Shown here: positions 5,444 to 7,730 of the stretch, one piece after another
Position numbering within the stretch: the stretch's first letter is position 1
Layout of the letters: every line of letters starts with the position of its first letter
Source: Candidatus Woesearchaeota archaeon
Lineage (GTDB): Archaea > Nanobdellota > Nanobdellia > CSSed11-243R1
Length of the DNA stretch: 7,730 nt
NCBI GenBank assembly: GCA_007133845.1
Contig: SLLY01000059.1
Location: 1 to 7,730, forward strand
Direction of reading: 5' to 3'
Translations under genes and position numbers: made by a program
Notes under the pieces: generated by a model
Database searches by the model: none
What the model was told of the DNA's origin: nothing
What the model saw: the letters and a program-made list of their open reading frames with translations, nothing else

Positions 5444-6343
5444 CTAAGCAGATTGTATGTTTTGTCTTACTGCATTTACTGCTTGATTCATATTCATTCC
5501 TGTAGCAGTTTCTAAACCACTTCCAAGTCCAAATCCACCGCCCATAGCATCCATAAATTGAGCTGGAAATACTACTCTCGTTCCTTCTCCTTGACTCATC
5601 TGTTCTAACGCTTTTAAATATAGGAACATAATGGCTCTATCATCCATAGATTCTGCTCCTTTACCAATAGCTTCCATAACAACTCTTTTAGCTTCAGCAC
5701 TGAATTTTTTAGCTTGCATAGATTGTGCAGCTATCTCTTTTTCTTGCATCGCAACAGCAATTTCTTCTGGTGGTGAAACACCTCTTAATTGAACCATTGG
5801 AACATCTATACCCCATTTCCAGGTTTCGTGTCTTATTGCATTTGCAAGCATATCATTTAATCTAGATAGATTTCCAAAAACTTCTCTCATTGACATAGAA
5901 GCTAAAAGATTTCTTGTTTGAGAAGATATTAAAGTTGTTAAACCATTCATGTAATTATCTATTTTTAATATAGCTTTATCTGGATTTGCTATCCTATAAT
6001 ATATAACACCATCCAAGTTCAATCTTAAATCATCTCTAGTAAATGCTACAGGAACATTCAAAGGAATCATTTTAGTACGTATGTCTACTTTTGCATACTC
6101 TTTTTCAAAAAAAGGTAAAACCAATGCCCATCCAGGTCCAGCTATTCTATGATATTTTCCAAAACGGAATATTATCGCTCTTTCATTTTCTGTATATTTT
6201 TTTACAAAGAACTTAACAAATACTCCAGACAATATTAAAATACCTACAATAAAGGTTACGATTCTAAATGCTTGAGATCTAGTAAATGCAAAAATAAATA
6301 ATATTATTACAGCAATTACTATTGTTATTTCACCGAAAACCAT
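5444..6343 (-). CDS. SPFH/band-7 (stomatin-like) membrane scaffold protein
   Basis: A 299-aa SPFH protein. Two hydrophobic segments (about 5-20 and 27-46) form an N-terminal hairpin or anchor. The SPFH domain begins at ENERAIIFRFGKYHRIAGPG (52-71) and carries the family signatures KVDIRTKMIPL (85-95), a VIYYRI strand (113-118), and the WGIDV-MVQLRGVSPPEEI block (177-195). A charged alanine-rich coiled coil follows (195-230), then a C-terminal oligomerisation stretch (YLKALEQMS, VVFPAQFMDAMGGG). SPFH proteins form large membrane rings that organise microdomains and hold membrane proteases in check. In many archaea and bacteria a stomatin is paired with an NfeD protease; here the nearby genes are a surface protein and a pseudoprotease instead. 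A TATA-like box about 22 bp upstream and no Shine-Dalgarno point to a leaderless start. Confidence 0.92.
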   Translation of the reverse strand: MVFGEITIVIAVIILFIFAFTRSQAFRIVTFIVGILILSGVFVKFFVKKYTENERAIIFRFGKYHRIAGPGWALVLPFFEKEYAKVDIRTKMIPLNVPVAFTRDDLRLNLDGVIYYRIANPDKAILKIDNYMNGLTTLISSQTRNLLASMSMREVFGNLSRLNDMLANAIRHETWKWGIDVPMVQLRGVSPPEEIAVAMQEKEIAAQSMQAKKFSAEAKRVVMEAIGKGAESMDDRAIMFLYLKALEQMSQGEGTRVVFPAQFMDAMGGGFGLGSGLETATGMNMNQAVNAVRQNIQSA

Positions 6344-6358
6344 GTTTTATTAAAACAA

Positions 6359-6370
6359 TTTTATATTTAA
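6359..6370 (-). promoter_or_regulatory. TATA-like box of the SPFH gene
   Basis: TTAAATATAAAA on the minus strand is centred about 22 bp before the ATG at 6343, with no Shine-Dalgarno after it. The gap 6344-6429 is a divergent promoter region shared with eS17. Confidence 0.5.
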
Positions 6371-6395
6371 TAAAGTTACTGAATATATAAGAAAG

Positions 6396-6405
6396 CTTTA
6401 AAAAG
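6396..6405 (+). promoter_or_regulatory. TATA box of the eS17-Alba operon
   Basis: CTTTAAAAAG is centred about 29 bp before the ATG at 6430. No Shine-Dalgarno precedes eS17, so the transcript probably starts within a few bases of the codon. Confidence 0.5.
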
Positions 6406-6429
6406 ACTAAAAATTCTTTAGTATATAAT

Positions 6430-6636
6430 ATGGGAAGAATAAGAACTAAATACATTAAAAGAAAGTCGAGAGAGATATTGGATAGATATAAGGATAGATT
6501 AGGAAAGGATTTTGAAAAAAACAAAAAAGTTCTGGATGAAATAGCAGATATACCATCCAAGAAAATACGTAATAAAATAGCAGGTTGTATAGTCCATTTG
6601 ATAAAATCGGATGAAAAAATAACGGAGGTACGTTAA
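6430..6636 (+). CDS. rps17e: 30S ribosomal protein eS17 (S17e)
   Basis: This 68-aa basic protein matches the archaeal/eukaryotic S17e family. The N-terminal [20 protein letters not shown] is diagnostic, as are the later blocks [19 protein letters not shown] (residues 26-44) and [14 protein letters not shown] (46-59). Its length is normal for archaea, which have the short form of the eukaryotic protein. It is part of the small ribosomal subunit and has no bacterial counterpart, which fixes the domain of life. It is followed after one base by Alba, whose Shine-Dalgarno lies within its last codons, so the two are co-transcribed and probably translationally coupled. Confidence 0.95.
   Translation: MGRIRTKYIKRKSREILDRYKDRLGKDFEKNKKVLDEIADIPSKKIRNKIAGCIVHLIKSDEKITEVR
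6624..6629 (+). promoter_or_regulatory. Shine-Dalgarno of alba inside the end of eS17
   Basis: GGAGGT sits in the last codons of eS17, 8 nt before the ATG at 6638. Confidence 0.75.
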
Positions 6637-6637
6637 T

Positions 6638-6916
6638 ATGACTGAAAACAAAGATAGTGTAGTGTATATTGGAAAGAAACCCTTCATGAACTATGTAACA
6701 GGAGTAGTTATGCAGTTTAATTCAGGGGTGAAAGAAGTTACAGTAAAAGCTCGTGGAAAATGGATAAGTAGAGCAGTAGATGTTGCAGAAGTCGTTAGAA
6801 AAAGATTTGTACAAGACACAGATATTAAAGACATAAAAATAGACTCGGAAGAATTTCAAGGCGATGATGGAAAAAACGTCAGAATTTCCACAATAGAAAT
6901 TTTATTGGGTAAATAA
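6638..6916 (+). CDS. albA: Alba, archaeal DNA/RNA-binding chromatin protein
   Basis: The 92-aa product is a full-length Alba. Signature segments are [20 protein letters not shown] (residues 8-27), with the paired DNA-binding lysines K13-K14, then [21 protein letters not shown] (36-56) and the closing STIEILLGK. The RGKxISxAVD block is strongly conserved in the family. Alba dimers bind double-stranded DNA and also RNA; lysine acetylation at the K-K pair weakens binding in Sulfolobus. Start and coupling to eS17 are set by the Shine-Dalgarno at 6624. A T-rich tract after the stop should end the operon. Confidence 0.95.
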   Translation: MTENKDSVVYIGKKPFMNYVTGVVMQFNSGVKEVTVKARGKWISRAVDVAEVVRKRFVQDTDIKDIKIDSEEFQGDDGKNVRISTIEILLGK

Positions 6917-6924
6917 ACAAACCC

Positions 6925-6954
6925 TTTTTCTTTTATTTATTTTAATTTTATTTT
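6925..6954 (+). terminator. T-rich terminator after alba
   Basis: Repeated T-runs (CTTTTTCTTTTATTTATTTT and more) without a hairpin start 8 nt after the stop, the usual archaeal terminator form. It separates the eS17-Alba operon from the methyltransferase gene. Confidence 0.55.
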
Positions 6955-6972
6955 AAAGAGTTAAAGTAAACC

Positions 6973-6982
6973 TCTTAAATCT
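6973..6982 (+). promoter_or_regulatory. TATA-like box of the methyltransferase gene
   Basis: TCTTAAATCT is centred about 24 bp before the GTG at 7001, and no Shine-Dalgarno precedes that GTG, pointing to a leaderless transcript. Confidence 0.45.
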
Positions 6983-7000
6983 AGACAATCTTTTAAATTC

Positions 7001-7730
7001 GTGGAAATTCCAAAAAGATTAATTGATAAAATAGTTAAAGATGTTAAAGAAAAGAAAGAACTTTCTAAAATAGGAGATTTATTTGTAAGAAAAAATGTTG
7101 AATTGGAATTAAAAAAAAGATACAAACTAACAAATTTTCTTTCTGAACACGAATTTAGAACGGTTGATCGTTCTTCAAAATATAAAAATTTTATTAAATT
7201 GATACGTGCTGAATTAAGAAAAATATATGGGCTTTTTGAAACGAAGGATTCTAAAAATCGTGAAGAATTTTTAAAAAAGAAAGATTATGAATCAATATTA
7301 AAAAGTCATTTATCTACAAAAGAAAGATTTGATTTTTACTCTGATTTATATAAAAAAATTTGGGAAATAATAGGAAAACCAAAATCTATACTTGATTTAG
7401 CATGTGGTATGAATCCTTTTTCTTTTGAATACATGAATTTAAAAAATGTAAATTATTTTGCAGTTGAATTGTCAAAAGAAGATTCTAATTTTATTCAAAA
7501 ATATTTTAATCAAAACAAAAAGATAGATGGGAAATCAAAGGCGATGAATCTATTGAAAACAAAAAATTTTGAGTTTCCTAAATCAGACATAACGTTCATA
7601 CTCAAATTTTTGGACCCTGCTATAATAAAAAATAAAAAATTTGCTAAAGAATTTCTGAAAAAAATAAAATCGAAATATATTATTGTAAGTTTTTCAACTG
7701 AAACAATTTCAGGAAAACGCATGAAAAACC
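7001..7730 (+). CDS. FmrO/ArmA-family 16S rRNA (guanine-N7) methyltransferase, C-terminus cut by window edge
   Basis: The frame from GTG 7001 is open for 243 codons to the window end. No ATG precedes the SAM motif: the reading frame opens after a TAA at 6962-6964, and GTG is the only reasonable start. It also sits about 24 bp after a TATA-like box. An N-terminal helical domain (1-105) is followed by the family signature LKSHLSTKERF (about 104-114), with the H-x-ST-x-ER residues seen in ArmA and Rmt enzymes. SAM motif I is ILDLACGMNPF (130-140). Later blocks are DITFILKFLDP, like the DVVFLLKML of ArmA, and IIVSFSTETISGK, like its FVISFPIKSLSGK. ArmA is 257 aa, so only the last few tens of residues are missing. 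Known relatives methylate N7 of G1405 in the ribosomal A-site and give aminoglycoside resistance; substrate here is inferred. Confidence 0.82.
   Translation, partial: MEIPKRLIDKIVKDVKEKKELSKIGDLFVRKNVELELKKRYKLTNFLSEHEFRTVDRSSKYKNFIKLIRAELRKIYGLFETKDSKNREEFLKKKDYESILKSHLSTKERFDFYSDLYKKIWEIIGKPKSILDLACGMNPFSFEYMNLKNVNYFAVELSKEDSNFIQKYFNQNKKIDGKSKAMNLLKTKNFEFPKSDITFILKFLDPAIIKNKKFAKEFLKKIKSKYIIVSFSTETISGKRMKN

Noticed and set aside
7510..7722. Minus-strand 70-codon open frame
   Set aside because: It is antisense to the methyltransferase frame, which has clear family motifs; the minus product is a low-complexity hydrophobic shadow.

Overview
This is an AT-rich window from an archaeal genome. 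The archaeal markers are ribosomal protein eS17, an Alba chromatin protein, a HerA/DUF87-type ATPase, a PRC-barrel protein, TATA boxes about 25 bp before several start codons, and a tRNA with no encoded CCA and a bulge-helix-bulge-like intron. The many small hypothetical proteins and low GC suggest a DPANN-like or similar uncultivated lineage, but that placement is inference.

Layout. From 1 to 403 on the minus strand is the N-terminal part of a zinc-ribbon protein cut by the left edge. At 508-640 (minus) is tRNA-Ser(CGA) carrying a 48-nt intron in the T-loop, which standard ORF or tRNA tools may miss. It is head-to-head with a HerA-like ATPase (676-1992, plus). A tandem-duplicated small membrane protein (2007-2504, minus) converges on the ATPase. 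A divergent promoter region then leads to two small plus-strand genes: a 70-aa protein of unknown function and a 63-aa eight-cysteine zinc protein.

The block 3268-6343 lies entirely on the minus strand. In transcription order it holds an SPFH/stomatin-like membrane protein, a surface-exposed beta-rich protein with signal peptide and C-terminal anchor, an M50/site-2-protease homologue that has lost its zinc and catalytic residues, and a PRC-barrel protein. The first three look like an envelope module built around a pseudoprotease; this is an inference from co-location.

From 6430 on the plus strand are eS17 and Alba, tightly linked with the Alba ribosome-binding site inside the end of eS17. 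After a T-rich terminator comes a GTG-started, apparently leaderless gene running off the right edge (7001-7730). Its product matches the FmrO/ArmA/Rmt family of 16S rRNA m7G1405 methyltransferases, known mainly as aminoglycoside-resistance enzymes of bacteria.

Two initiation modes alternate. Genes at 676, 5398, 6343, 6430 and 7001 have a TATA-like box about 25 bp before the start codon and no Shine-Dalgarno. Genes at 403, 2504, 2670, 2955, 3534 and 6638 have clear Shine-Dalgarno sequences.
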